From Sphaerosporella brunnea (lineage: Eukaryota; Ascomycota; Pezizomycetes; Pezizales; Pyronemataceae), in assembly GCA_008704415.1 (NCBI GenBank), contig VXIS01000192.1, forward strand, positions 1 to 64,000: DNA of 64,000 nucleotides, read 5' to 3'. Numbering within the stretch: position 1 is the first letter of the stretch; each line of letters begins with the position of its first letter. Under the pieces are notes generated by a model, which made no database searches, was not told the DNA's origin, and saw only the letters and a program-made list of their open reading frames with translations. Shown here piece after piece: positions 1 through 11,383 of the stretch. The translations under genes were made by a program, and so were the position numbers.

Positions 1-960
1 CTAAGCAGGAGAATGCAGTGCATGGTGCTTATGTCGCGTGACATGAAAGACGCCGCCGCTGGTCTACTTTGGGGCTGTGCGCCCAAACAAACAACTGGAA
101 GTTGCAGGTCACGTCAGTTTAATATTATCCCACAAGTCAAGCGTCGCAAGGAATTATGCGCACTAATGAGAATAAGGTAAATTAGCGGTTGCGGGTGGGG
201 GGGGGCCTGTTCCCACTCCGTGAACTGCAAGGCCTTTGGTAGGTGACATGGGGCAGCGGGCAAAGCATGCGGAGCAGGCGGAGCAGACCCTGCCGTCACC
301 AAGGACAAGCTCCACAGCACTCGCCAAAAGTAATCAAGGGCAGTCGCAGAGTGCTCTATAACGGGCGGTACCTCACAGGAATGATCTGGACAATGCCCGC
401 CGAGGAGAATACCAAGAAAGATAAAGGGCAAGACAGAGCAGCGAGAAGTCAGATTCCCAGGGCAAAAAGAGGCGGCACCTGTCTCTAATCACCAGAGGTG
501 TTGCGCTAAGGACTAAGATGTTATTGGGCAGTCGATAGTGAGGGAAGCGGGAGTGAAAGTCATCATGGCAGCAGATCTAGAGGACGAGAAGTGCGAGCAG
601 GAAACAATTGGCAAGGTGAGGAAAGAGGAAGAGGGGGTGTGACTCGAGAGTTCTGTAGAGGTTATGCGAAGGGGTACCAAACAGCACGCTGTAGGGAGGA
701 CTCCGGTGCAATGGGTGACGTGACGGGCCGGCGGGGAAGTGTGCGGTAAGGGTGTTAGACCGCATCATAAAGGCATCATCCGCTTCTCTATCCATAGAAA
801 AAGAAACCACACTTCTGGTGGTACATGTTGTTCCTTCGTGTGGCTGCACCGGTTGCCATGGAGGATGGCCAACAGCTCACCGCCATCACCAGTGCCGCGA
901 CTACTATGGTTGGGTGACACCTAAAGACGGAGGGTTTGGGTACCCTGACTTGGACAGTGA
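1..960. repeat. Diverged outer segment of left arm
   Basis: This segment matches 34750-35657 in reverse complement, but with a mismatch or single-base indel every ten or so bases. Inward of about 970 the arms become essentially identical. An ORF equivalent to the right-arm ORF at 35198-35476 is broken here by 1-nt deletions. I see no recognisable gene. It may be a diverged dispersed repeat or uncorrected sequence at a contig end. Confidence 0.75.
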
Positions 961-1386
961 GCATCCTCCACCAAAAAAAAGTTATTTTAAAAAAATAACA
1001 CTATCAGGGGCCTAGTTTTCGCTCGCTCTATCGACTGATTAACTCAGAATTTCCGAATTCTGCCTGGTTGTTGAGAAAATAGGACCCTCCCCGGGGACAA
1101 ATGTCAGTTATATGGTCAAAAAAGGAAGATTCACGCTCATCACTCGGCACTTTTGTATGTGTTACTAAGCGAAATGAATGTCAGAAATCCCACAACTAGA
1201 AGTCCCCAACCATAGGCAGAGTATTTCCTGTTACTTACAATAGGTACCTTAGCGGGATTTGGAAACTGGTTATGTAAGCGCTGTGTGCGAAAACATGGTT
1301 TTTCGCAAGCCCTACCATGCTTTCAAAGTGCTACATTAGATATGTACCAGTACCTTTGAAAACACCTTGATCAGTTTTCCTTGGTA

Positions 1387-1635
1387 CCGTATTATCTCAC
1401 TTAAGAGTCACACTTTTAAGCGGTCTTGGCGCGTGCCAGCGAGTCTTCAACTCACTCCAAAATGTATGAAATATTTTCTATGTGCGATTCTGAGGCGCTT
1501 TAAGTAATCTTTTTTGCTGGCGAAAATTAAAGATGGCCTGATTTCGAGCTTTTGGAGCCTTAAAAGTCGAAAAAATTCCGGATTAGTGTGAAAATTGCCT
1601 GATTAGGGGTGTGGCTCTTAAGTGAGATAATACGG
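1387..1635. mobile_element. TA-flanked MITE, family A (left arm)
   Basis: A 249-bp element with terminal inverted repeats beginning CCGTATTATCTCACTTAA. The repeats run about 28 bp with one mismatch. TA dinucleotides flank both ends (1385-1386 and 1636-1637). There is no internal ORF. TA duplication plus short TIRs is typical of non-autonomous Tc1/mariner-type elements; the superfamily call is inferred from the TSD only. Confidence 0.85.
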
Positions 1636-2474
1636 TATTACTCACATGACCATGGACCAGCAGGTAATGGCGAGTTACTTCAGGTGTTTCACGAGTGACA
1701 TCACGTGTTTGGATGATTCATCACGCCATCGCAGCAATGGTGTTGACTGTTGCAACAAGCTGTCCAGCTTTGGCATCGTCACAGCTCCCCATTACTTTTT
1801 CATCATGTATTTATTGTTGGTGTCGCCTAGGGTGTGGGAAGCGAGGCAACAGTCGGGTGCACGCTTCGACGTTGATGGTGAAGAAGATGATGATGATGAT
1901 GGGGATGGAGATGACCAGTGCCTGGCGGGTACTATCGCCGCGGCGGCGCGGCGGGGTTGGGCGGCGATGCGCGGATTCCTGCGTATAGTCGATTTTCGGC
2001 TTCGAAACATAAAAGCTCAAGCATCGTCAGCGACAGATTTCGGTAAAAACGAGTATCATCAGAACGACTTGCCGCCGCTTTCCCGGTCGCCCTCGAAAGC
2101 TACGGATAAAATAATGAAGGGTTTAGAAGTCAGAAAAAGTGTCTGAAAGGGTCCCCCCATTCCCGTTGGGCTGATTTTCAAAAGTAAAGCGATCATTGCC
2201 TTCACACCACCACCGGTCGAGGGCGATGTACTCGTGGCGACCACCGCCCCAATCACCTTGCGCGACCCAGAATTTTGGACGTCTGGAAGTCTGAATAGAC
2301 CCCTCCCCTCTATTCAGACTTTTCGTCTGGAACGCCGGTTTTCCAGAAAATAAGGTTTCAAAACTTTCAGATACCTTCTAAACCCTTCCAGAAGTCTTCC
2401 AATACAAACCACTCGCTAGCACTCGGAATCGTGTGATCGTATCACAGCCAATCACTCATGCTTATTAATTATTG

Positions 2475-2503
2475 AGGGTTAGGGTCATAGGGTTAGGGTT
2501 CGC
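2475..2503. promoter_or_regulatory. Telomere-like / telobox motif upstream of PDS5 (left arm)
   Basis: Three GGGTTAGGGT-type blocks lie within about 30 bp, roughly 260 bp upstream of the PDS5 start. The block is too short and imperfect to be a telomere remnant with confidence. Telobox-like AACCCTAA motifs also occur in fungal promoters, and a single one lies near 8405 upstream of the RBR gene. Confidence 0.35.
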
Positions 2504-2758
2504 TCCTGCAGTGAGTGATGGAGACAGCATCGCAAAGAGTGGGAAAGTTATTGTGCTCCCGCTTGAACCTTCAGCGCTTCCTCTTGTCCCCATTCTTTCC
2601 GTCAATTTCCCCGCTATTTTAACTGTCTTCGAAAAGGTGCTTGACGCGTCCAGCACTTATTCTCTCCTCCGGACGCGACGCGTCGTGCAATTTCTCTCTT
2701 CCCAACGCCTCATTGTTAACCGCGACCACTGCCGACTGGCCGGGCTCCCCTCTACGCA

Positions 2759-5700
2759 ATGGTCCCCCAGTCGCGTACGCCGCAAGGCGACAGTCTCACG
2801 GATGTCGAAGACGCTCCTTCCAGTACTCTCACGTTTAACGAACCACTTTCATGGAAGGCTGGAAAGCCCATCGCCCTCAACATTTTGCTTGCTCGTCTGG
2901 GGACGCTCAGCAAACAGTTAGCTTCACTGGGCCAGGAAGGTGTCGATCGGGATAGTCTCGCGATACCGGCCAAGGAGTTGGCTCACGTTTCCTTGATGCA
3001 GCACCGAGATGAGGGTGTGAGGGCGCTCGTTGCTTGCTGCTTGGCAGACATGCTACGGCTACACGCGCCAGATGCGCCTTATACTGCGAACCAGCTCAAG
3101 GTAAGGTTCGGTGCGCGTAGGCGGCTGCATCTCTTCGCATGGATCATTGTGCTGATGATGCGACATCATAGGACATCTTCGCATGCTTTGTCAAGTGTCT
3201 GCAAGGCTTCGAAGACCCAGAAAGCAAAAATCACGGTCACTATCTCTATCTGCTGGAGTCTCTCTCGACTGTCAAATCAATAGTGTTGATATCAGACATT
3301 CCGGAAAGTGAGGAAATCACGCTTTCGCTGTTCACCACATTCTTCGACCTCGCAAATCCTGATGCAGGAGTAAGAAATATCGAATATCATATGACCGACA
3401 TTCTCACCCAGCTCATCGAGGAGTGCAACTCGCTGCCATCAGAAGTGGTGGATATTATCATGGCCCAGTTTTTACGGATGGCCCCAGCCCCAGTGCAAAT
3501 CAACAAGAAGGGTGGTCCCGCTCGTGGAGAGGTCGACGAAAAGCAGACGAAGCTGACCAGTGTGGTGCCTCCTCCGGCATATAACATGGCAAAGTCGATC
3601 TGTAATGCATGCGTTGACAAGATGGCGCGACATATCTGTCAGTACTTTTCGGAGGTGGTCCTCGACGCCGCGCCTTCGCGACGACTAGGATCTCCCGAGG
3701 GAGAAGGTGAAGAAGATGTGAAGCATCATGAGCCAACTCACGAGGATCTACATGACCTCAGAAAAGCCCACCTGCTCGCAAAGGAGCTCTGGAAAGCCTG
3801 CCCGCAAGTTCTCCAGAACGTCATTCCGCAACTCGAACAAGAGCTTCTGGCAGACAACGGCGAGATCCGCAAGCTTGCATGCGAGACGATTGGCGAGATG
3901 GCGCTTACTGGAAACCTTTTATCTTCTGCGCCTGCAACTTGGAAGGAATGGGTTAAGAGGGCAAACGACAAATCTCCAGGTGTGCGTGCAAAATGGGTCC
4001 AGGCCGCCGTGCGCATTCTTAAAGAAAGGACCGACAACATGGCGGTACAACTTGTGGACTTGATTGCTCTCAAGCTCAACGATCTGGACGAACAAGTCCG
4101 CTTCACCGTCTGCCAGGCGATGAGGTCTCTCGATTACCTGACTATCACAACCAAGCTCGCAGCTGATCAGTCTCCTTTCAACTTGTACAACTCTTCCAAT
4201 TCCATTGCTGCAACCAATATCAACCGTAAAGTGAAAACCGAGGGCGAAACCAAGGGATGGGGAAAGAAGATTCTATTGACGTTGGCTGAGCGAGTGCGAG
4301 ATAAGAAGATACACGTTCGTCTGGAGGGTATGCGATGTCTCGCTAGAATGTGGGACATGGCCTATAAAGACATTGCCGACGGTAACGAGGTTGTTTTTGC
4401 TCAACTGGGCTGGATTCCTAGCAAGATTCTGGACACATTTTACATCAACGACCCGGAGGTCAATGTTTTGCTTGACCACGTTCTCCATGAAATTCTGATT
4501 CCCGTCAACTATCCTCCCATAGAAAAGGAACGGTATGGCGCGGAGTTGGACAAAGCAGCCGGTACGAAGGGCAAAAGTAAAGAAGTCGACAGCAAGGAGC
4601 GAGAACGAGAGATCATGGAGGGTGACAAGAAGCGGGTGCGCCGATTGCTCGTTCTGGTCAAGGGTCTTGACCAAAAGGCCAAGAGGGCCCTTTTTGCTGT
4701 GCCGCTCAGGCAGATTTCATATGCAAAGGTCATGGAGGTATTCTTGAAGGCCTGCGAAGACAACAACGTGAGTATTTTTGAATCCAGCCTTCGATGCACG
4801 GTATCTGACCATTTCAGAGCGGAGTTATTGAAGAAGGTGTCGACGAGGCTGCGGTTCAGACGACTCTGGAAAAATTCTCATTTTGGTTGTCTCAGAAACT
4901 TCCCGAGCCACTGAAGGCCAAGGAAAATTTGCAAAAATTTGCAAAGCTCCATGACCGGCGTTGCTATCAACTCATTCGCTTTTGCTTTAACCCGGACAGT
5001 GACTATCGCACTGTGGTTAAGGCTCTTAAGGAGATCAAGAAGAGGATTGGTGAAACTGCGCAGCAGGGCATCCTCGACTCACTCACACCCCTGCTCTATC
5101 GTGTTTCACAACTCATCTACAACAAGTCCCATGTCGCACCAATCATCGAGTTCTCTCGCTCTAACGAGCTTGCGCTTGGTAGCACCGCACATGAAGTCTT
5201 AAAGGAAATGTCCAGCTCCAGCCCGGCTGTCTTCAAGGCTAATGTGAAAGCTCTGTCCGACCTTCTCCAGGAGTGTTCTCCGACTTCGGGTTCTCCTGAC
5301 CGTGGCGCAGTGGATACTCTCAAGGCTTGCGCTGGCTTCGCCAAGAGCTATCCGAATGACATGCCCCGGGAGCGTAACCTTCTTCAATCCCTTGTGTCGT
5401 TTGCCCTCACCGGCTCACCTCCGGCGGCAGCGAAGCACGCTGTGACAATATTGATGTATTCTGCCAGCAGAAAGGAGCTTTACGCATCCGACTTGGTGCA
5501 GAGCTGCATCAAGGACTTCAAACTCGGAGGAAAGGACTTCAAATTCGGAGAAAAGCACTTTTTGGCGAAGCTCGCCTGTCTTGGACAATTGGTGCTTCTG
5601 GCACCTGAGCAGTGCGAGGATGAGGCGAAGACGATCAGGGATTTTGCCAGCAATATCCTCCAGACTTCAAAGCCCGCAGATGAGCCAAAGCCCACAGATG

Positions 5701-7551
5701 AGGGCGAGGATGAGGAATCCAATTCGGCATGGGCCGAAGAGGCGGAATTGGACGATGAGATCAAAGCCAAGCTGCTGGCTCTTCGCGTGCTTGTGAACCT
5801 CGTGCGATCACACCCAAATGTCAACAATACCCAGGACATTGCCACTATCAAAACACTGAATAAGATTGTTGCTAATGGGGGTGAACTTTTACAAACTAAG
5901 GGCACCCCAGCTTCTCACCGATCACGTTTGCGGTTGGCTGCTGCTCAGCATCTCTTGAAGCTAGCAACGCCCGGCCATGATGATCTTATCTCACCTGTTG
6001 ATTTCAACAGGCTTGCCGTTGTTGCCCAGGACAGATGCCCTCAAGTTCGTCAAGGCTTCATCAACAAGCTGAAGAAATACCTTGCCAATGGCAGGCTTTC
6101 GCCGCGCTTCTACACCATCGTATTCTTGATGGCATATGAGTCGAACGAGGGCTGGAGGGAGGAGGTAGCGATCTGGATCCGAGGACGTGCCAACACACTC
6201 TCGAAGTCCGCTACAGGCCATAACGTGGTGGAAGCTGTTTTCGCTCGTCTCATGAGTCTGCTGATTCACCACCCAGATTTTGGAAAGCAAGTAAAGGACC
6301 TAACGGACTTTTCCAAGTAAGTACCCCAATGTTATTCCTAAAGTCACCTTTGCTGGCGTGGTGTGCTCGACGTCATTACATGGAGCATCGATGGCGGAGC
6401 TGATTGTTAGCGTACGCGCGTGGTTCTGTAGATACATTTTGTTTTACCTTCGGACCGTGGCAAACGAGGAGAACATTTCTCTCATCTATTACATCGCTCA
6501 ACGAGCGAAGCAATACCGTGACAAGCTGAGTCCCGACAACTCTGATGTATGTCGCTCTCCTTCCTCTAGACAGCGCCTGAACTAAGATCAACAGAACCTA
6601 TATTACCTCTCTGAGCTCTCGCAAGCAGTGATCCGCCACTATGCCGACCACCAGAAATGGGCGATTCTCACGTGGCCTGGAAAATTACGTCTTCCAGCCG
6701 CGTTGTTCGCTCCCATGCAAGACGCGAAAGAATCACAGGAAATCAGCCAAAAAACATTCCTTCCCGAAGGCCTCGACAAGAAACTCGGTAATCTGGTTCG
6801 CACCAGCAAGCACAACGCTATTCCTTCCACCTCGTCAAACGCTGCTGTCGCCACTACCGGGAGGAAGCGAAAGAACGAAACCGGCACCGCTTCGGCCGCT
6901 GCAAACCCAGCACCGAAGTCCAAGAAAGCCAAAGCAGAGTCAACTTCGACCAGGTCCAAAAAGTCAACCACGAAAAAGAAAACTCGGAAGGAAAGCACAC
7001 CACCACCTCCGGAGAAGGGCCGTCGTCGTAGCGGACGCCACGCGAACAAGGTCACAAATTACACTGTGGATACGCCGAGCGACGACGAAGAATTCGAGGA
7101 GGAAGAAAGCGACGTTGATGAGGAGATGGCCGATGCTTCCAGCGAACAGCAAAGTGAGAGTGAGCCTGAGGTTCGGAGCAGGAGAGCCAGTGGCCGTTCC
7201 AGAACCAGTACTGGTGGTGGACGTAGGAAGTCCTCGGTCTCGATCAAGGCCGCAGAGTCTATTCCTGCCGAGGGAGAAAGCATGGATGTTGATGAACCTG
7301 AGCCTGCGACTGAGAAGGAGCCGGAAAAGGCTGCTGCCCCTGTGGCACCCATGGCTGCCGCGACCACTGCCACGGTGGCAGTCCGCAAGAGGCCAACGCG
7401 CGCTCAAGCCCAGGTTGCCAGTAAAGGCAAGGCGCCTGAGAAGAAGCAGCCCGTGACTAGCCCGCGCCGGAGTTCTCGGAGCAAACCCAAGGAACAGCAG
7501 GAGAAAATCGACTGGAACAGCAGCGAGTTGAGTGATGTTCCCGACGAGTAA
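2759..7551 (+). CDS. PDS5: Sister chromatid cohesion protein Pds5 (left-arm copy)
   Basis: Cohesin-associated HEAT-repeat protein (Pds5/BimD/Spo76) that regulates cohesin loading, maintenance and release on chromatin in the nucleus. Predicted exons are 2759-3100, 3172-4767, 4818-6316, 6432-6546 and 6595-7551, giving 1502 residues. Each intron has GT-AG ends and all phases join cleanly. The first ~1230 residues are helical HEAT-type sequence, including the typical region around RRCYQLIRF. The last ~260 residues are Lys/Arg- and Ser/Glu-rich and look disordered, with basic RRRSGR-like patches, as in other fungal Pds5 tails. The length fits the family (about 1200-1500). The start at 2759 is the first ATG of the conserved frame. 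An apparently identical copy lies at 28165-32957. Confidence 0.93.
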
Positions 7552-8510
7552 TCTAACGGCCTCATGATGAGAGCGAGCTATGATGTGTGGTTGTTGGGAA
7601 TCTGTTAATGAGTATCGTTGGCTGGGCTTTGAATTGTTTTTTTCTCTCTCTGTCTCTTTTTTGTTTGCTGCGTCAACTTGGGGTTTTATTTGCTTGCCTG
7701 AGCTCAATTGCGCCTTTCTTGCGTTGATTTGTGGCGGTCTCATATGTATTGTGTATTCTCTCCCTCTCTTTGTTGCTCTCTCGAGCCCCCATTTCTTCTC
7801 TGGCTTTCGTGGGCTCTCTTTCTTGGTGGTCTGCGGTTTTGGAATGCATGGCCTACCTATCTCCTCCGGTTTGTACTTGCGAAGAGAGGTTGATTTGAGA
7901 AAAAAATCTGATACTTGTTTCTTGCTATTCTATAGCTTAACTACGGTTTGCCAATGATTATGTGCATTTCAGCCATTTCAGCAGCTGTCACTCGGTCTGG
8001 AATATCACTTCTGTGACTTCGGGAAGTCCTAAGGCCAGCCCATTTTTCGCGATTATTTTTCCGGCTAGACGTCTAAAGACGGTCAGAGTGAAACTAACTC
8101 AAGTCCTGCTAAACGCGCGCCTACTCCTTTGTGTGTACTAGAACGTTTAGTGGTCTTGGAAATGACCCTTTGGAAAATGTATCTTTGAGTCTATGCCAGA
8201 AACAGCAGGCCTCAGGTTTCATATAAGATTGTCCAGCTCTCTCAAGAGCCCTCACGTTCTATGTGCCAAGAAGCAAATCCTACAACTCCCTCAGACTCTG
8301 TAGGCATCTCCTCTCTTCTCCTCACCGCTCGAGCAAACATCATGTTCAAAACGAACCCCAAGAAGCTCGAGTTCTTAAACTCGCCTCTCCACTGGCAAAG
8401 GCAAGAACCCTAACTTTCTCTTCACCCTTTCTTGCTTCTGTTCAGAAACCCCACGTCTCTTCGCACGTCAATTTTACGGTCTAGGAGACATCATCCCTCG
8501 CGAGTACCCG
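7552..8510. other. Intergenic, PDS5 to RBR gene (left arm)
   Basis: About 960 bp without a convincing gene. It holds the PDS5 3' flank, T-rich stretches including the short T4 at 7684-7687 that is 21 long in the other arm, and a telobox-like AACCCTAA near 8405 about 100 bp upstream of the RBR start. Mirror region 27189-28164. Confidence 0.6.
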
Positions 8511-9639
8511 ATGTCGCCCCCTCAAAAACGAAAGCACGTCAAGGAAGAGGGAGATTCAGTTTGGCGGTCTCCGCAAAAGAAGGTTAAAACCCGTCAAGGT
8601 CCTGCAGGAGCAGCTATCAAACCCCAACCTGCGGAGACGAAGAGGCCGGGGAAGAAGAATAAAAGAAGTAGCTGTCCCTGCAAGGACAAGAGCACCCACG
8701 TTACGGGAATAAAAGGCACCCACGAAGACTGTGGCCCCATCTGCGTCCCAACACTTCTCCTGCGCATCCCAGACTTAAAGTACGGAGAGCGCCTCTACTG
8801 CGTATGCAAGAAACCCTTTCACTACTGGACCCTTCGGAAGATCCTTCCCAGTGATGCTTATTACCAGTTGGCCTCCTCTGTCCCCACAAGTCCCCTTCCC
8901 CCACCTAAAACTTCACAGGTACATCGAGGCCATCAACGCCTCCCGCAAGTGCTGCGTCTGCCTCTACACACTCAGTACCAGCGCTTTCCCTTCGGGAAAG
9001 CTCACAGCCGCCTGCAACCACCCGGCAGCCGCCTGCACCTCTTGCCTTACAGATCTCTTCACCGACTGCTTCGCTAAGAACGTCGCATCCTTCGAGGCCC
9101 CCAAATGTCCCGAATGCGCAGAAACGCTTTCGGTCACGGACGTCCAGCGGATCGGCGGCCGGTCTCTCGCCAGTGCCTACAACGAGCGCCTCACTCTCTC
9201 GCTGCTGCGTGCCGACCCCGATTTCCGCGAGTGTTTGAACCCCGACTGCAGCGCTGGCATGGGCCGTGGCCAACTCCATGAAGGCGGCGAAGAGGCGCCG
9301 ATAGTGACGTGCAAGTACTGCAGCGCTAAGAGTTGTTTCGCTCATAAACTCCCCTGGCACGAGGGACAGACGTGTGAAGAGTTCGATGAGGCAAATGCTG
9401 AATACCGTGCTGCCCGTGAGAAGGAAAACCAGCTTAGCACAAAGTATATGGAGAAGAAGTATAAGCGGTGTCCTAAGTGCAAGGCTTTTATCGAAAAGTT
9501 TCATGGTTGCAATCATATGACGTGCCGGGCTTGTGAACATGAGTTCTGCTGGCTATGTATGGCGCCGTATAGAGGGCGGCTGGGGATAATGGATTTTGGG
9601 AATCGTGGTCATTATGTGGGCTGTAGGTTTCATGGTTAA
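8511..9639 (+). CDS. RBR-type E3 ubiquitin ligase (left-arm copy)
   Basis: RING-between-RING protein. Predicted exons 8511-8866 and 8919-9639 give 358 residues. The N-terminus is Lys-rich and contains Cys pairs (CPCK, YCVCK). RING1 starts at the CCVC near residue 130 and ends with CPEC. The IBR has a CLNPDC...CKYC...H pattern, and RING2 has CPKC followed by HGCNHMTC. By analogy with HHARI and parkin, Cys316 in HGC would be the catalytic cysteine accepting ubiquitin from the E2, giving a RING/HECT-hybrid mechanism. The intron donor GTTGGC is non-canonical but is the only nearby GT that keeps phase with the CACAG acceptor. Substrates cannot be inferred. A mirror copy lies at 26060-27188. Confidence 0.85.
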
Positions 9640-9927
9640 GAGGACTGGGCTTCCGGTAATTTTGTAGCGTGGACTTATTTTTGAGCTTTCGTTATAGAAG
9701 AGGGAGTAGAAGCTTGGCTACCTTGGAAAAATTACAGCGAAAATCTATTCATATCATAAACAAACAGCTTGGTATTTCTAGAAGATCCCATTATCCATGA
9801 TTTACAAGAAAAAGAAGTTCATCTCCAGTTTTAATAAATAAATATTCGCCACCATCCTCCATCCACTCCACCACTCAGTACTCAGCGATCCTTCTCACCC
9901 TCTCCCCGAGCTCAACAACCTAACCGG

Positions 9928-10156
9928 CAGAGTCGTGAGCACCTCTTTAAGGAGTCTTATAGATGGCTTCCACAGATTCGCGCGCTTTAGCGCTCTGTGG
10001 AGAAAGATCTGGGCTGGAAACACCTCCGGTGGAGGTCTGTTACCGAGTTATTTCAGGAGAAGGCTATCCCGGTTGTCTTGCAGTTTCTGCGGGATATTAG
10101 GGTTGGCCAATTCGTGGCGGTTGCTTGGGAGCAGGGAGATGGAGGAAGAGGAGTAA
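9928..10156 (+). pseudogene. LINE ORF2 C-terminal relic (left arm)
   Basis: One frame reads QSREHLFKE, then WLPQIRAL, a stop, and a further ~50 conserved-looking residues through FLRDIRVGQ. This matches the C-terminal Cys/His tail of Tad-like non-LTR retrotransposon ORF2 (compare the better preserved copy at 45366-45935). The expected zinc-ligand Cys after HLFKE is Ser, and the expected Trp after RAL is a TAG stop, a G-to-A type change. No full element or TSD was found. Confidence 0.65.
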
Positions 10157-10286
10157 CCCGGTCCTGGTGGCTGGCAGTCTATGCGATTTTCGTGCCCGTT
10201 TCTTTCCTTTGATTGTTTTTCTCACACATTTCCCTTTGTCTTGCTCAGATTGGTAATTAGGGTGGCCGCAGTTGATGCATGAGATT

Positions 10287-10492
10287 TCAATAAGGCGGTG
10301 GACAGGATATGAGCAGTGGATCTGCCATAGTCTAGTTAGGCTGCATGCCGGCACTAAATTTGATTACACACACATACCTAGAGTGACAACGATACATCGA
10401 TCGTAGATGTTCCTCCTCGGCTCCCGCGTATGCATCACACCAAACATGTCGGCCAGCTCTTTCTCCGTCGCTAATGGCGGAAGCGAGTTGGC
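10287..10492 (-). CDS. Small unknown spliced ORF (left arm), 3' part only
   Basis: Predicted terminal exons of a small gene. One exon encodes a block around ATEKELADMFGVMHTREPRR and ends at a GTATGT donor. After a ~56-nt intron with a CTAACT branch site, a short last exon ends in CPPPY and a stop. An acceptor precedes the first of these exons, so upstream coding sequence is expected but was not found in a consistent phase. I do not recognise the family. It runs opposite to the UPF0538-like gene. The right-arm equivalent is 25192-25397. Confidence 0.3.
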
Positions 10493-10695
10493 CTGGATAG
10501 TTAATTTGTGGGCAAACCGAAGAAACGAGAACCGCGATGTTTGATAGGGCAGGCGAGAAAGAAAGAAAGCTTGATACTACTCCGCGAAACTCAAACTTAC
10601 TTAACCCACCGACCAAGCAAGCCCGTACGATCGCCCGAGTATGTCGCCGCCGTTCCTTCTCGCCCCAAAATCCAATCACTGAAGAACACGCCGCA

Positions 10696-11185
10696 GTCAC
10701 GGACGCGACGCTCACGATCCTTCCCCTTCAGCACATCCAAGAATGTAGTTCTGCACCTCGACTTGATGACGCTCACGGCGGTGGAGCTGAAGGAGAAAGT
10801 CAAGAACCGTATGTAGCGCACTCCACCTCACACCTGGACCGCGTACTGACTCGAAATCTGCCAGACATCAAGACGCAGCCCGGGTTTAAGGCGTACAAAC
10901 TCTGGAGCCCGATGCTCTGAAGCTGTACACGAAGGCTCACGGCACAAAAACCAACAGCTTGATCATCAGCATGGAGGACGAGAACGACGAGTTGTTTTGG
11001 GACGATAGTGCGACTCTTGCTAGCTACGGATGCGGTCTGTGTACCCCGACCCGCAACCATACAACCTAACTGACTCGTTGTAAACAGAACACGAGACGGA
11101 GATTTCGTTTTTCATCATGAAGGACTACGAGGAGATCAAGAAAAACCGGAGGAGAAGTGGTGATCAGTGCGATACAACTAGATGA
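10696..11185 (+). pseudogene. UPF0538 (C2orf76-like) gene, degenerate (left arm)
   Basis: The exon frames resemble UPF0538, a small conserved eukaryotic family of unknown function. Exon 1 (to 10808) carries KNVVLHLDLMTLTAVELKEK. Exon 2 (10865-11034) carries PDALKLYTKAHGTKTNSLII. Exon 3 (11088-11185) carries HETEISFFIMKDYEE. The middle intron junctions keep phase; the second donor is an atypical GTCTGT. Two lesions break the frame: a deletion between LTI and FPFSTSK near 10718-10724, and an apparent 1-nt loss in the A-run at 10896-10898, since one extra A would restore continuity into PDALK. Both lesions are present in both arms. This is a pseudogene, unless the A-run is a systematic sequencing error. 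Confidence 0.65.
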
Positions 11186-11383
11186 TCGATCATGATCATG
11201 AGATCTTTTCGCGTAACCAAGGATGTATGTTACTGTCTTCGCCTGGCTCAAAATCTTTCGTTCTAATACTTCCTACGGAATCATACATATGTTTATATCT
11301 GTCTTCTAGCTGGATACCGATCGAAAGTATGCAATGCAGTAAATCTGCCCAGGTGAGAAGCTGTGATACCACACCATAGATAC

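Larger units (their letters stand above)
961..2758. other. Intergenic region upstream of PDS5 (left arm)
   Basis: Contains the TA-flanked MITE at 1387-1635, a short GAT-type microsatellite near 1886-1905 and a telomere-like motif at 2475-2503. The longest ORF (1646-2146, plus) has an acidic run produced by the microsatellite and shows no family signature, so it is probably not a gene. The mirror region is 32958-34755. Confidence 0.6.

Noticed and set aside
1646..2146. 166-codon plus-strand ORF with an acidic run
   Set aside because: The acidic run is a translated GAT microsatellite, the rest has no family signature, and the antisense frames are equally open.
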